A DNA stretch of 64,000 nucleotides. It comes from Aldrovandia affinis. Taxonomy: Eukaryota > Chordata > Actinopteri > Notacanthiformes > Halosauridae. Below are positions 11,319 through 23,292 of this stretch, piece by piece; the first letter of the stretch is position 1, and every line of letters begins with the position of its first letter. The translations under genes were made by a program, and so were the position numbers. Below the pieces are notes generated by a model. The model did no database searches. It was given only the letters and a program-made list of their open reading frames with translations, and was not told the DNA's origin. The stretch is taken from positions 310,001 to 374,000 of the forward strand of contig JAINUG010000021.1 in NCBI GenBank assembly GCA_029706075.1, given 5' to 3'.

Positions 11319-12682
11319 TGCAAAAGTGACTTATGATTGACTGATTGTTGAGCTCTCTTGCTTGGGCCTTGTTCAGCCAATCATGTTTCATATTTCATAT
11401 ACAGTATTCTACATGTTTGAGTGTTTGGCTAGTTCAGTATTAGGTACCATTCCTTTTAGTTTTCTGTGACACAAATAATAATATATAATACTGCCTACGC
11501 AGCAGTCTCATTTACTATCAGTAAACCGTTATAACCTTTGACACTGCTTGATCTATTTCAGTTTATGAATCTGTAAATCTACCTGTAAGTAGCGTTTGTT
11601 GCCCTTAATCTGAAATATCTCCAAATCCGCTCGTGTAAAACAGTCTGACAGTAGAAGCACTGACGGACAGACCTTACAATATGAACAATAACCATAATGA
11701 TGATAATCCTCGTAGGTCTGTAAACATGTTAGTCTTGGCACTGCTACAAAGCCTCGCATTTGTTTCTGATCCATTTTCAAAGAGTCATTTGGTTTAATGG
11801 CCCGCATTAAAAACACTCTGTCTTTCTCATCCCCTCTAATGGGAGAAATGCTTAATGGCGATAATAACTATCGTTGTTGAAGTGAGGGACATAAAAGCCA
11901 CATTGAGGGGTTCGAGAGTAATTGAACAGCGGCATTTAAGGAGTGATCTATCTCATCCAGCTAACAGGAATCGCAAGGCTTCAATAAAATATAATAAAGA
12001 AGCTCTGTATGGTTTACATATGGCGTTTTTTAAATGTAAACACTGTTACTGTATATTTATACAAGAGGTTTTCACGATGATCATTGTTTTAGATTAAGTA
12101 CTGGTGCTTATTAACCATGGATGCTCAGTTTATCAGAACAAAACCATATCTGTGTCACAAGAATCATTTAGGTGCTTCTATTGTAGGACGGAACACAATC
12201 AATTGACATGACCGCTGACCCTTTATGGAGTGGAGATCAAACAGCTCAATAACCAGAATATCTACGATTCACTGTTTCCATGTCCACTGACGGTAATAAC
12301 TGTATAATTCACCTGAATACAAAAATTGCTTCCTCTGAGTTCTCGTAAATGCTACTGAGCTAATCTCATCATTGGGACTAATCTAATGTGACCGTATCCT
12401 ACACCCAACTCTGCCTTAAATATAGCCCTTACCCGGGGACTACGGCGAAGTCCCCCAAGTGTTCATGCTCCAGAACCCTGCAGTATTGATATATTTATTC
12501 ATTGTGAGTCAGAGGCCATTGCTCTGCTCTGACCCCCTGTTTCAAACAGGCTCTTCAAAGCCCCCGCCTGTCAAAATGAATGGATTCCAACACGACGGCT
12601 CTGCTGACATCTGGATTAACAGTAGCAGCAGCCAGGAGAGCGAAGAACAGTAATTAACTCGCGCTCTCTCTATCTCCTGGGT
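11319..12682. other. Non-genic stretch, possible conserved element at 11820-12100
   Basis: No repeat recognised. The part at 11820-12100 has homeodomain-like and GATA-like motifs (CTTAATGGCGATAATAACTA) and looks less decayed than its surroundings. A constrained noncoding element is a guess from composition only. Confidence 0.3.
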
Positions 12683-12709
12683 CGAACACACACTGGGAGT
12701 GTGTGTTCG
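12683..12709. other. Perfect short hairpin
   Basis: CGAACACACACT (12683-12694), loop GGG, then AGTGTGTGTTCG (12698-12709). The 12-bp arms are exactly complementary, and after one mismatch the flanks GGG and CCC could pair further. It sits next to a C homopolymer (12710-12719). The length is too short for a typical pre-miRNA. Confidence 0.75.
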
Positions 12710-14479
12710 CCCCCCCCCCGTCCTGCAGGATCTGAGTGTGTAGGTTCAGTCCGAGGACCGGCTGAGGAACCATAAGCTCCCACCCTGGTCGCGTCCTCTA
12801 CATTGCTTCCTCGGGAAAAACAAAATGACACGAAAGGAGATAACCCGGTTTTCATCCCGGGAAAGGCCTTCAAAACTATCGCAAACAATCTGAGAAGACG
12901 ATACATTTGCTAGCTGTGTCTGCTACGCCCTTTAAATATCACACATAAATCTCTCAGATATGTTTTTTGATACCAGACTAGTGCATTGATCAGAATTTTG
13001 GTATTTGTCGGATGTAGTTCATAGATTCGCGATAGGTATGTGTGATATTCAGACAACACCACAAGGCTTTGTATTTTCAGTATTATGAAATTGCATTGTG
13101 TGTGTCCTCCTTAGGCAGACAGATTATTTATTTAGAATCTTCACACCTTGTCCACTGGTGATGATGACATCACTGCTGGACATCAGTCTTGCCTGAACCC
13201 TGACCTTCAGGGTGACTCAGAGCCCGTTGTTTGTTGCTGCCGCCGTCACCGCATAGTCCCACACAAGCTCGCTGGAAACAAGTGATGAAAAATCACAACA
13301 CTTTTCTCATTATCAATTTCCCTACCGCAGCACTCCCACTCAAATGGCACTCATTAGGGAGGTGTCTCTGTATATATTAACAAATGGGACATCTGTTGCT
13401 CTTACAGTGGCTGAGGTAATTATCCACTCTCCCTCTCATTGTCAGAGGACAGGAGTTATTAGTGCTGGGTCACATTTCCAAAGAAAGCACTCTGGAGCGT
13501 TTTTCCCTCCTCTCTTGTACACTGAGCTCCACCACTGAAACGAGTGAAGCTGAAATTAGCGGCAACTTGAAAGGGTGTTCCTCTCAGACAGGCTGGCAGC
13601 CCTCACTGTGGGCGTGGGGGGCGGGCGATGGCATGGCTGGAGGTAATCACACACCAGGAACCCCAAGGTGGTGATGAATCTGTCAGTGCCACCCATCCTG
13701 ATGCAGGACACCCCCATTAGACACCCCGCCCACTCAGGCCAGATCACACACACATGTGGGAGTCGTCAAACTCATGAAAGCCTCAAGGCCAGCAAGTTCA
13801 AACACAAGCCACTGTGGGCAGCATTACCAGAGATGAGGGGCATGTGTGACCATGGACCACCAGACACATATGAAACACCCAGTAATTACAGGTTTATGCA
13901 TTCATTATTAATATCCATTCATTTGGATAGCTCTTTTATCTAAGGTTTTTTGCTAATGCCTGAGCTTGGTCAGTGGTCGAATTGTCTGAGTTTTATAATT
14001 GCGCCCTGACTGTGTATCCTGCTAGGCAGGACCAGCTGCCACTCAAGCTCTGTGAGTTACTAAGGAAATCTCCCTTGTTTCTGGTGAGCCTTTATGGCTT
14101 TGTGCGTCGCTAATTAAATTCCCCTGTTCGCTTCCTGTTAATCAGCTTCTGTTGAGCCCTCTCCACTCACTGCTAAGACTGAAAATGCCCTTACAAAATA
14201 GATTCCGAGCAGTAAATAATATTTTTTTCCACAATGTTCGGAAGAGCCTTGAGAGCCAATCAGGTCTGTCTTGCTTGTCACCTCAGTTACATGCTCACTT
14301 GTCATAGCTGTGTCACCTGGTCCCTAGTGAATATAAATCAACATTAACTTGACTCCTGTTCTGAGCCCTCTGTGGCTCCACCCTCATTCTCCCGACACGT
14401 GTGTGATTCCTGTCAACATGAAAGTGACGTCATGAGCGCAGGGTATGCGGGAGACAGGGACAAGCCTAGCAGCGGTGTC
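12710..14479. other. Non-genic stretch, nothing recognised
   Basis: Unique sequence. Overlapping short frames near 13344-13943 carry no recognisable domain. Confidence 0.5.
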
Positions 14480-14632
14480 TCTGTTGTTCCTGCTCTTATT
14501 ATATTATATGTATTGTACCTTGTTGTATAGCTGCCTCTTGGCCAGGCCACCCTTGAAAAGGAGATATTTATTCTCAATGGGTTCTACCGGATAAAATAAA
14601 GGATGAATAAATAAATGAATAAATAAATGAAG
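14480..14632 (+). repeat. LINE-type 3' tail, copy 1
   Basis: CTTGGCCAGGCCACCCTTGA, then GGAGA...TTCTCAATGG, then GGATAAAATAAAGG and a run of AATA-type units. The same order is at 51765-51856 and, inverted, at 18054-18137. All three have a small hairpin (AGAA/TTCT type stem) just before the final AAATAAAGG tail. This arrangement fits the 3' end of a non-LTR retrotransposon common in fish. I am not certain of the clade. Only the 3' end is present. Confidence 0.65.
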
Positions 14633-17600
14633 TAGAATTCTGGAACAACCTCACGGATGTATCTGAAGTTTGAACCAAGCTATTTGATGACGGTTTTATA
14701 CTGAAGGTTGGATGGAAGCCCCCCCTCTCCCTGTGGGTATTTTTCCTGAGGGCTGAGAGGAGACAGGCTAGGTAGCAGAGTCAGGACCATGCCCGCAGCC
14801 ACAGGCTGCTGGAGGCAAATCCGTGGCTAAGCCCATTCTCAATCCTCCATTGCCTCTTTATTTCACTGCTCTTTATCATCCCTTGTTTTCGCTGAGTCCG
14901 CAGAGCACCCCAGACCTGAGCCCACGTTGGAAACCACAGCGCGCAGTGCGGAGACGGCTTTGTGAGAAATGGAACAGCAAGCACATTCCGGAATGCCTTG
15001 CACCGTTGAGAAAGCATCAAATTGAATTTTAGCAGAAAAGGGACACATTGTGTGCGACTGCAATACTCTTTCTCTCGCTCCCACTCTCTCACACACACAC
15101 GTGCATATACACACAGAGTATGATTCATCCGGTCAATGTACAGTATGGATGAAATAGGAGCACAAGCATAGAAGCACAAAAAGACACACGTTTATTAGGA
15201 TCCCTTTTTGCCACCAAAGAATAACAGCCAACATCCAGTGGTACATGTCAATCACAATGAAGTATAACAGTGCTTCACACTAATGCTATATTGTGGTGAT
15301 TCACAACACTGGTGTCATTCTGGTCTGGAAATGTCTTTGCATACGAGATGTGGACAAGGTTTGAACGTCTGCATTTCAGACTGCATAAGTGAGATATTCA
15401 ATGTGTCAGCAGAAAGGCACCGTCTTTGTCATTATAACCTGTAACCTTGCAATTACTGCCATTACATTTCAATGAATGTATAAGGACACAATGTAGACCT
15501 TGCCTATGTGCTGTTGTTCTATTCCATAAGTCTACACTGATATGATGTTTACTTCCCTCCCAAGGAGGGTAGAGAACTTACAGAAGGTCACTTCTTGAGT
15601 TGAGAGAAGCAAGAATGAGGAAACACATGGACTACAAATCAAACATGGACCAGGACTATTAAAAGGAGCTACTGCATGGCTAAGGGTTTTCACTGCTAAG
15701 CTGTGAAGGTCACATTTTACGTTGTGCCTTTTGCGACATTTTTAAACACACAGCAAATAAATTAGCAAGCACTGTTTCCACTTTATAGGTACATATTTTT
15801 ACATAAATTGTGTACTGACATAATGGGAAAGGATTGGGGTTATATTTGTATGGATACGGTTGTTTGATATAAGCAAGGCTGTGGGTCTCAGCATCATTTG
15901 TTTTCTGGGGACGCCCGGTCATAATCTCGAGACACGTACAACACCGGCCAGTGCTTAAAACTGTGGCCTCATCCATCAGCATATCCCTCCCCATATCTAA
16001 GCTGGGTCAGCACAATTCCTGTTTATATTAAGCATGAGAAGTGTTTCAATACATCATTTGTACAGATCACTGACAACCAGTGATTCCATTTTTCATATGA
16101 GCATCAGATGTGACCATTAATCAAATATTACACAAAATAATGTTGGAGCACGGCATGGCAATTGGAATCACTGCTGCAACACTGTACTTGCTGAGCAATG
16201 AGTGATGAAGGGATATCCCCTAATGTAATGCAGATCTTTCATCCAAATTAAAGATGGGAATGAGAATATTTTGCTGGAGCCAGCTTTTCTTTGACCTTCA
16301 TAAGTGCTGTTTGATATGGTAGGATAAAGGGGGCAGATTCTCTTCTTCTAAGCCTCTAAATTCCCAATTTGTTTCAACATCCTTATTTCCGTCTTGCACA
16401 AGTCTGTAATTATATATATGTATATATATATATATATAGAGAGATAAAATCTACTAATTACATAAAATAAATAGTTGTTGTAAACTCTAAAATTGTTATT
16501 TCAGAGTGCTCAGGATCCAGTCAGGACAGGGAGGTAAAAACCATAGCTGTTTCGAAAGCAAGGCTGCTTTGATTAGTCTCCACGACTGTGAGTTTTGAAC
16601 GTGTTCTCCCCCCATGCCTTTTTCAGGTCCTACAGAGGCTCATCGGTTTTGCCAGTTTTACCTGTCTTGTGAAACTAATAAGGCTTAAAGATATTCTCAC
16701 CGTGCACGGAAACCCAGGGCTCTGAGAGGGTCTCAGATCTGGTGGGCGGGGGGATGAACGCAGCTGAAGCAGCGTTGTCTGGAAGCAGCGGGAGCTCCCG
16801 ATGAATGCTAAGTGGTTCGGATATCAAGCCCTCCTTCCGCTCTGATCCCGGGGGGAAGGCTGTACGTATGAATGATGGGATTCTTTAACCCTCCACCCAG
16901 AGAACAAACGGCTCCTTCCCACGGGGCTCCTCACATTCTCTCACCTCCCTACAAGGGAGCAAAATCAATAGGGGAGCTTGACATCTGTACGTCAGCATCC
17001 TTGACGTGGCTTGACTTCTCCAGCTTGATTCTTAGCTGTCGCTTTTCTCAAGAAAACGTTGGGAGGAAATATTTTGAGCCTTGCTGTCTATAGACTTCAA
17101 ATTAGGTCACATAATGATTTTTTTTTAAAGTCTACTTCACACACATGGAAAATTAAGTGTGGCCTCTCATTTCTGGATGCCTTGAAAAATCTTTTCATGT
17201 GAATCACTGAGCTGTTGAATGTCCCTTTGATTGAGTTCCAGTGGGTTTCTGTTTCTCCGCGATCCTGATTGTGCTACTTGCATCTTTATTTGCCAGCGTG
17301 ACGAGGCGGGGTATAATTAGACATCGTTCCCGTAATGAGCGTACACAATTTCCACGCTTAATAAATAATGGCGGAGGCTGCAGTGGAGAGGAGGGGAGAG
17401 ATGCGTATCCCGGGGCTCTGTTTGGAGATGAGCCGTGTGGAGCGGCGCGGAGCGGAATGCGCTTTGATGTGGATGTCCTGTGACAACACACAGAATCCTA
17501 ATACACAACAGCACCCCCCCCCCCTGCTCTTGCTCTGCTGTCAGCACACGTACCTGCAGTGCTCCAGTGCTCCTACGTCCTGCTGGGACTCAGGCCTCAC

Positions 17601-17799
17601 ATACCACACCGCTCAAACACGGGGGGGGGCAGAGAACAGTTTGTCCCCTCTGCTGTTCTATAGGTTTCTAGAATAGGAAGGCCACCCTATGGATGACAGC
17701 AGGCCTTCCCTACCCTGTGCTGCTCTGTCTGTTTCCAAAACACAAGCACAGAACATGCAGATAGAATTTACCTGTTGAGTATATATATGAGTATGTATA
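14633..17799. other. Non-genic stretch, possible conserved element at 17180-17480
   Basis: No gene recognised. Sequence around 17180-17480 combines CpG-containing segments with AT-rich cores (GGGGTATAATTAGACATCGT, CGCTTAATAAATAATGGCGG), a mix seen in developmental enhancers. Several overlapping frames there on both strands are unrecognised. A C homopolymer lies at about 17513-17524. Confidence 0.35.
16411..16438. repeat. (TA)n microsatellite
   Basis: TA units interrupted once by TG, followed by GAGAGA. Confidence 0.85.
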
Positions 17800-17879
17800 T
17801 ACACTATATGGTCAAAAGTCAGTGGACACCTGACCATCACACCTATATGAACTTGTTGGACATCCCATTCTAAAACCAT

Positions 17880-18759
17880 GGGCATTAATATGGAGTTGGA
17901 CCCCCCTTTGCGGCTATGACAGCTGCCACTCTTCTGGGAAGGCTTTCCACAAGATTTTGGAGTGTGTCTGTGGGAATTTGTGCCCATTCAGCCAAAAGAG
18001 CATCTGTGAGGTCAGGCACTGATGTGGGACGAGAAGGCCTGGCTCGCAATCGGTTTTAATTTTTTAATTTTTAATTTAACCTTTATTTAACCAGGCAAGC
18101 CATTAAGAACAAATTCTTATTTACAATGGCAGCCTGAAATCGGTGTTCTAATTCCTCCCAAAGGTGTTCAATGGGGTTAAGGTCAGGGCTCTGTGCAGGC
18201 CAATCGAGTTCCTCCACACCAAACTCGTCTAACCATGTCTTTATGGACCTCGCTTTGTGCACAGGGGCACAGTCATGCTGGAACAGCAAAGGGCCTTCCC
18301 CAAACTGTTGCCACAAAGTTGGAAGCGCCCAATTGGCTAAGATGTTTCGTATCCTGTAGCATTAAGAATACCCTTCACTGGAACTAAGGTGCCCATCCCA
18401 AACCCTGAGAAACAGCCCCAGACCATTATCCCTCCTCCACCAAACTTTACAGTAGGCACTATGCATTCTGGAAGGTAGCGTTCTCCTGGCATCCGCCAAA
18501 CCCAGATTCGTCCATCAGACTGCCAGATAGTGAAGCGTGATTCATCACTCCAAAGAACACGTTTCCACTGCTCCAGAGTCCAGTTGCGACGTGCTTTACA
18601 CCACGCCGACGCTTGGCATTGTGCATGGTGAAGTGAGGCTTGTGTGCATCTGCTCGGCCATGGAAACCCATTCCATTAAGCTCCCAATGCACAGTTCTTG
18701 TGCTGATGGTGCTTCCAGAGGCAGTTTGGCTGAAACACCTGAACTCAATAATTAGTTGG
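17880..18759 (-). pseudogene. Tc1-like transposase A remnant
   Basis: On the minus strand the C-terminal catalytic part is easy to read: LFQHDCAPVHKA near 18280, then WPAQSPDLNPIEHLWEEL near 18180. There are 34 residues between that D and the E of NPIE, giving the DD34E spacing of Tc1-like transposases (DDE nuclease, cut-and-paste of DNA in the nucleus). The region holding the first Asp (WSDES in one frame near 18530) is in a different frame from its neighbours, so the gene is frameshifted. The paired-type helix-turn-helix N-terminus is absent, and the end of the gene is split by the nested LINE tail. It cannot make an active enzyme. Confidence 0.85.
18048..18143 (-). repeat. LINE-type 3' tail nested in Tc1 A, with TSD
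   Basis: An 84-bp insert (18054-18137) interrupts the transposase, flanked by the direct repeat AATCGG (18048-18053 and 18138-18143). On the minus strand the insert reads CAGGCTGCCATTGTAAATAA, then AAGAA...TTCTT, then TGCCTGGTTAAATAAAGG and an A-rich tail. This matches the 3' ends at 14480-14632 and 51765-51856. It is a severely 5'-truncated retrotransposition that happened after Tc1 A inserted. Confidence 0.8.
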
Positions 18760-18790
18760 GGTGTCCACTGACTTTTGGCCATATAGTGTA

Positions 18791-20493
18791 TGAGTTAATA
18801 CTGCCCCTGCCTCCGCTGCACTTAGAAAGGCAGAGTTAAAGGTGTTGCTTTACTAGAGGGTCCTTGGTTTGACCTCTGAAGCCATCCACCATTTCACCAT
18901 CCACCATTTCAACAGGGGTTGTGATTTGTGATAAGCCATGTCAAAGTTCTGATTGAATCTAGCCCTTGTGTTTCATGTCAGGGGGATCACAGCATCATGG
19001 AGTGATAGCTCCTTGTGGATTTTATACTCCTGTGGATCCTTTCAATTGAAGGAGAAACTGGAATACGAGCTGTCTTGGGAACAGTGAAAGGACAAGCCAT
19101 TGAGCCATTTAAGACAAAAAACAACTACTGTGTATTCCAAGATTTTAGAGATGGGTAGATCAGGGGATGTATTCTTAAAAATATGCCCTGATGACAGTTC
19201 TGTGTATATCAGAAAGAAATGTTTGGCATTTTTGAGTTGATGTACTGGCCAAATTGTGTTGTCCAGGTGATATATGAATTCAATTTCTTGAATGTGTCAC
19301 TGAGGAGTTTTTCATTTCTACTATTTATGATATGGGCGTGGTACATCAGAATAATTTAGCCAGCATGTGGCCACTCTCACTTTCGATACCATCCCTGGCA
19401 TGTCCTTAAATGCCTGGCGTTTTTTCTAAAAGACTAGCACATTTATGTCGGTTTCGCCGTTATATACTTTCAGATGGTGCTGACACTTTAATAAAGGTGG
19501 CCTCTGAAGCACAGAGAAAAAGTTGATTTCTTCTCAACTGAAACCCTCACAACATAGTTCCCTGACAAGTCAGGGAAACTGTCTTCATTCAGCAATCAGG
19601 CAGAGGAGTCAGACAGGGGCAGCTAAAAGTGGAGTGCTCTGGATTCCTCTCCCCTCGGCATTCATCTTTTCATCAACTTGCAAATGCGTTCTTTTATTTT
19701 TTCATTTATTTCCTCTTCTTTTTGTACTTTGTATTCACAAAAAAGAAGAGAAATAAATAAATCAAAACCAGGCACCATGTGTAGGTGTGTGGGTTTGTGT
19801 GCGTGTTTTGTAGGTGTCTGTGTGTATGTGTCACAGGGGTGACCAGTGCTCCCACATAATTCTTTGCACTCTCCTCTTATTTATTTATGACTCAGTCACT
19901 TTTTGTTACGTGGGTGAACATTATTAAATTATTCAGTGGGAGGCCCGATTTGTATTATTTTATTTGAGGTGTTTGAATGCGGTGCATATTTGCGATGATC
20001 TTCCACATTTTATTTTGCAGTGTTTTCACAAAGTATTTTAACATCTTGGAGATGCGTTGTTTCCCGGTGGGACTGATCTAAAGGACGGACCCATTTCTCA
20101 GTGAGGATAGCCAGCCCTGTGGCGCAGTTAATTTGCTTCCCAACTTTGTAATTTACATTTGAATTAGGTGATAGGCTTTCCCCTTCATTGAGAATTGAAA
20201 GGGTTGAGTGGCACACCTGATTAGGATTTTTAGTGATGGGATTGGCTATATTTTGGAGAGGGTTCTTGCGATGGGGCGTCTTTTTCCCTTTTAAAAAGGA
20301 AGCCGATGCCAGTGAACGGGAGAGCCAGATACAAGTGACTGGGGCAAATGAACGGTGGCAAGCGAGCTGGGCAGATTACAAGATTGAACCAGGAACGTAG
20401 TGTGACCGAGACAAGCGTGTGAGCTGGATGTGTGAGCTGAGGATGGAATTTTCCAAAGCAAGTGCGAGTGCATAGCAAAAGCTTCAAAAGTGC
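18791..20493. other. Non-genic stretch, nothing recognised
   Basis: Unique sequence. CCATCCACCATTTCA is repeated near 18890-18910. No exon recognised. Confidence 0.5.
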
Positions 20494-21366
20494 AAAAGCT
20501 TCAATGTGCATTGGCATAGATTCAACAAGTGTCTGGAACTGTATTCGAGGGATGCATCACCATTCTTCCATGAGAAATTCCATCATTTGGTGTTTTGTTG
20601 ATGGTGGTGGAAAACCAGGAGCCACTCCAGAATCTCCCATAAGTGTTAATTTGGGTTGACATCTGGTGACTGAGATGACCATGGCATATGGTTTACATCA
20701 TTTTCATGTGGATCAAACCATTCAATTACCAATTGTGCCCTGTGAATGGGGGCATTGTCATCTTGGAAGAGACCACTCCCATCAGGATATAAATTCTTAA
20801 GATGAAGGTGATTACTCAAAATAGCTTTGTATTTATTGCCATTTACCTTGAGTGAATCTAAACCATGCGAGGAAAATGCACCACACACCATAACAGAGCT
20901 GCCAAAACAAGCACTCAAACCTGTAGGTTTATTTTGGCATGCATGACACACGCATTCATCTGCTTGTTGATAGCAGGGCGAAGAATGACTTATCTGACCA
21001 TATGTTTTTTCCACTGCTCAGTAAACCACTGCCTGTGTTCTTTGCACCACTTTACTTACAACCATGCATTTTTAGGTGTAATACGGGGTTTATACACTGC
21101 AACCTGACCATATAATCCCTCTCTGTGAAGTTCTCGTGCCATAAATCACCTTTTACAAAGTCACTGAGACCTTCTTCTTCTATCCATGGTAGCCAAAATG
21201 ATGGGCAACCGGGCCTGCCCAGCATTTTTATACATGACCCTAAGCATGATGGGATGTTAATTGCTTAATTAACTCAGGAACCACACATGCATGGAAACAC
21301 CTGCTTTCAATATACTTAGTATCCCTAATTTAGTCAAGTGCTTCCTTTATTTTAACATTTACCTGT
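20494..21366 (-). mobile_element. Tc1-like transposon B, one end missing
   Basis: Right end GTGCTTCCTTTATTTTAACA then TTTACCTGTA matches the TIR type of the copy at 44274-44810. The left TIR is lost: similarity begins near 20494 inside the element, next to a direct repeat GCAAAAGCTTCAA (20475-20487 and 20492-20504). The transposase lies on the minus strand. From 20530 to about 20920 the sequence aligns closely, by eye, with 44340-44760, showing one family. Confidence 0.85.
20620..21240 (-). pseudogene. Tc1-like transposase B remnant, DD36E-type spacing
   Basis: The minus strand reads CGAFSSHGLDSLKVNGNKYK, then GLFQDDNAPIHRA, then MPWSSQSPDVNPN followed by a stop and HLWE. In related proteins this last part is NPIEHLWE, so the catalytic Glu codon appears to be replaced by TAA. 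Counting from the Asp before NAPIH to that position gives 36 residues, not the 34 of typical Tc1 proteins. A DD36E group of Tc1-like elements is known in animals. The N-terminal half is in broken frames. Expected role was cut-and-paste transposition; this copy is inactive. Confidence 0.75.
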
Positions 21367-22328
21367 ATCCATGTATTTGTGTGTCGTAGAGGTGTAAGTG
21401 TGTATTGTGCAGGTGTGTGAAATCGGTGAGGCAGACGTGAATGGGGCTCTTACAGAGACACACATGTATCGTTAGTCCCCCCCCTGTAATGACATTGTGG
21501 GCTGCACTGCCAGATTAAAGGCAAAGGCAATAACAACATTATTGATTGTTCTTGGCTGCAGGTGGGGGCCTTGCTCCTGTAGTGCACATTCATCAGACTG
21601 AGGCAAGGTCACCGTGGCATTAGTCACCTTGCCCAGCTCACACGCAATGCACCTGTGACAGGTGCCACCCCCAGCCAGCATGAGGGAACAGCCTTTATCG
21701 ACTTATGTAAAGAAACAATGCTGAGTGACCTAGGACAGGATGCTGTCAATAATTTTGCGCACGTACATCAGAGTGATTGCTCTGTGGAACGGACCGAAAA
21801 CTGGGGCTTGGAAGAGAGTCGGAGACTGTGGGATCCCTGCTTTCTGCCACAAAAGCAACAGGAAACAGAAATCATTACAAAAACAGAGTGATTGCTACAC
21901 ATAACAAGGTCCCACTCTGCCAATGCATTATGTGCGCTCTCTTTAAAAATATGTCCTGTATCCGTTCGAGAAGTCCTGGTGCTTAAACAAGGAGACATAT
22001 GTTTCCTAATGATGCCATAAAATATCGTCACAATCTATTTTTCTTCATGGCATGGGGTGAAAAACGCAGGGGGCCTCATGACATGATGGCTTGGGCTAGA
22101 AGTCAAATTTTTTCATCTTACCTGCTTAATAATGACAAGGCATCATAAAACTGAACAGCTATAAGCAGTGCTTCATTTGTAAATCACAAGGTGCCGGATT
22201 TCAAAGTGAATGAGAGAGGCAGAGTGTGTGAGGGGGGTCAAAGGTACTGGAGCACTCACGTGTCATACACTTAATACCCAACCATCAATCTAACATGCAT
22301 CTTCAAACCAATGCTACAAATAGCACAA
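21367..22328. other. Non-genic stretch
   Basis: No gene recognised. Short frames near 21655-22031 on both strands are unrecognised. Confidence 0.45.
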
Positions 22329-22410
22329 TACAGGCAGTCCCTGGGTTATGAACGAGATCCGTTCTTAAGTCTGTCTTTAAGTCAAATTTGTTTGTAAGTC
22401 GGAACAGGTA

Positions 22411-22838
22411 CAGTGCATCCGGAAAGTATTCACATCGCTTCACTTTTTCCACATTTTGTTATGTTACAGCCTTATTCCAAAATTGATTAAATTCATTTTT
22501 TTTCTCAGAATTCTACACACAATGGCCAAACTCAGTAACCGAGCAAGAAGGGCCATGGTCAGGGAGGTGACCAAGAACCCAATGGCCACTCTAAGAGAGC
22601 TTCAGAGTTCCTCTGCAGCGATGGGAGAACCTGGTAGAAGGACAAACATCTCTGCAGCACTCCATCAATCAGACCTTTATGGTAGTGGCTAGCGGAAGCT
22701 ACTCCTGAGTGAAAGGCATATGACAGCCCACCTGGAGTTTGCCAAATGGCACTTAAAGGACTCTAAGAGCATCAGGAAAAAGATTATCCGCTCTGATGAG
22801 ACACAAATTGAACTTTTTGGCCTGAATGCCAAGTGCTA
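22411..22838 (+). mobile_element. Tc1-like transposon C fragment nested in the pogo-like element
   Basis: Starts after a TA (22409-22410) with CAGTGCATCCGGAAAGTATT, a left TIR type familiar from fish Tc1 elements, followed by the typical noncoding leader (CACTTTTTCCACATTTTGTT). Part of the leader and early gene is deleted, then transposase sequence begins near 22521. Similarity ends abruptly after CTGAATGCCAAG near 22835, so the 3' half and right TIR are missing. Confidence 0.8.
22521..22838 (+). pseudogene. Tc1-like transposase C, N-terminal fragment
   Basis: Reads MAKLSNRARRAMVREVTKNP, then ATLRELQSSSAAMGEP, then SAALHQSDLYGS (helix-turn-helix region). The reading frame is lost near 22690 and resumes as HMTAHLEFAKWHLKDSK, then IRSDETQIELFGLNAK. 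The Asp of SDET, the first catalytic Asp of the DDE triad, is present, but the second Asp and the Glu lie in the missing 3' half. It cannot encode an active enzyme. Confidence 0.8.
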
Positions 22839-23292
22839 TTGCTTGGTAATAATCGTGGCATTCATCGGGGCATGGCCTTTCACATGCTCCATTATTCTCC
22901 CTTTGTCTTTTAAAATAGTTTTTTAAAAACCGATCGTTGACCGGCTGTAGCCTAATACTTTCCCAAAGGCTTTTGGCGCTTCACCTCTCTCCGATCTCTT
23001 TATTATTTCAACTTTACTTTCCATGGTGATTGTTTTCCTTTTCTTTTATGCATCACCAGCACTTGCGTTTACGCTTTGGAGGCATTGTTGTAAGGGTAAG
23101 AGAAAGAGAAAAACGGGACCATGATCTGACCGCGCAATGTTTTCATGAGCATCACAAAGTAGTGCGTGCGTTCGTTATTACGAACCATTGTATTTAATTC
23201 AATTTTTTTTAACATAATAGGCCTTATGGCAGTCCATTCGTAAGTACGAGTTGTCCGTAAGCCGGACATTCGTAACCCGGGGACTGCCTGTA

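Larger units (their letters stand above)
17800..18790 (-). mobile_element. Tc1-like transposon A, internally deleted
   Basis: Terminal inverted repeats of 31 bp: the left begins TACACTATATGGTCAAAAGT (17800-17830) and the right is its reverse complement with one mismatch (18760-18790). The ends carry the TA duplicated by Tc1/mariner insertion. The transposase reads on the minus strand. Length without the nested insertion is about 0.9 kb, shorter than the usual 1.2-1.6 kb. The N-terminal DNA-binding part is missing, because coding similarity starts almost at the right TIR. A LINE tail is nested at 18054-18137. The element is dead but its termini are well preserved. Confidence 0.93.
22331..23290. 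mobile_element. pogo/Tigger-like non-autonomous transposon
   Basis: Terminal inverted repeats of about 22 bp: left CAGGCAGTCCCTGGGTTATG and right reverse complement CAGGCAGTCCCCGGGTTACG, both flanked by TA (22329-22330 and 23291-23292). The CAG start, TA duplication and the subterminal GTAAGTCGGAACAGGTACA resemble Tigger/pogo-type elements, but the superfamily call rests on the ends only. No transposase of its own is visible. A Tc1 fragment sits inside at 22411-22838. The rest (22839-23230) is noncoding filler with no recognisable protein. Confidence 0.75.
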
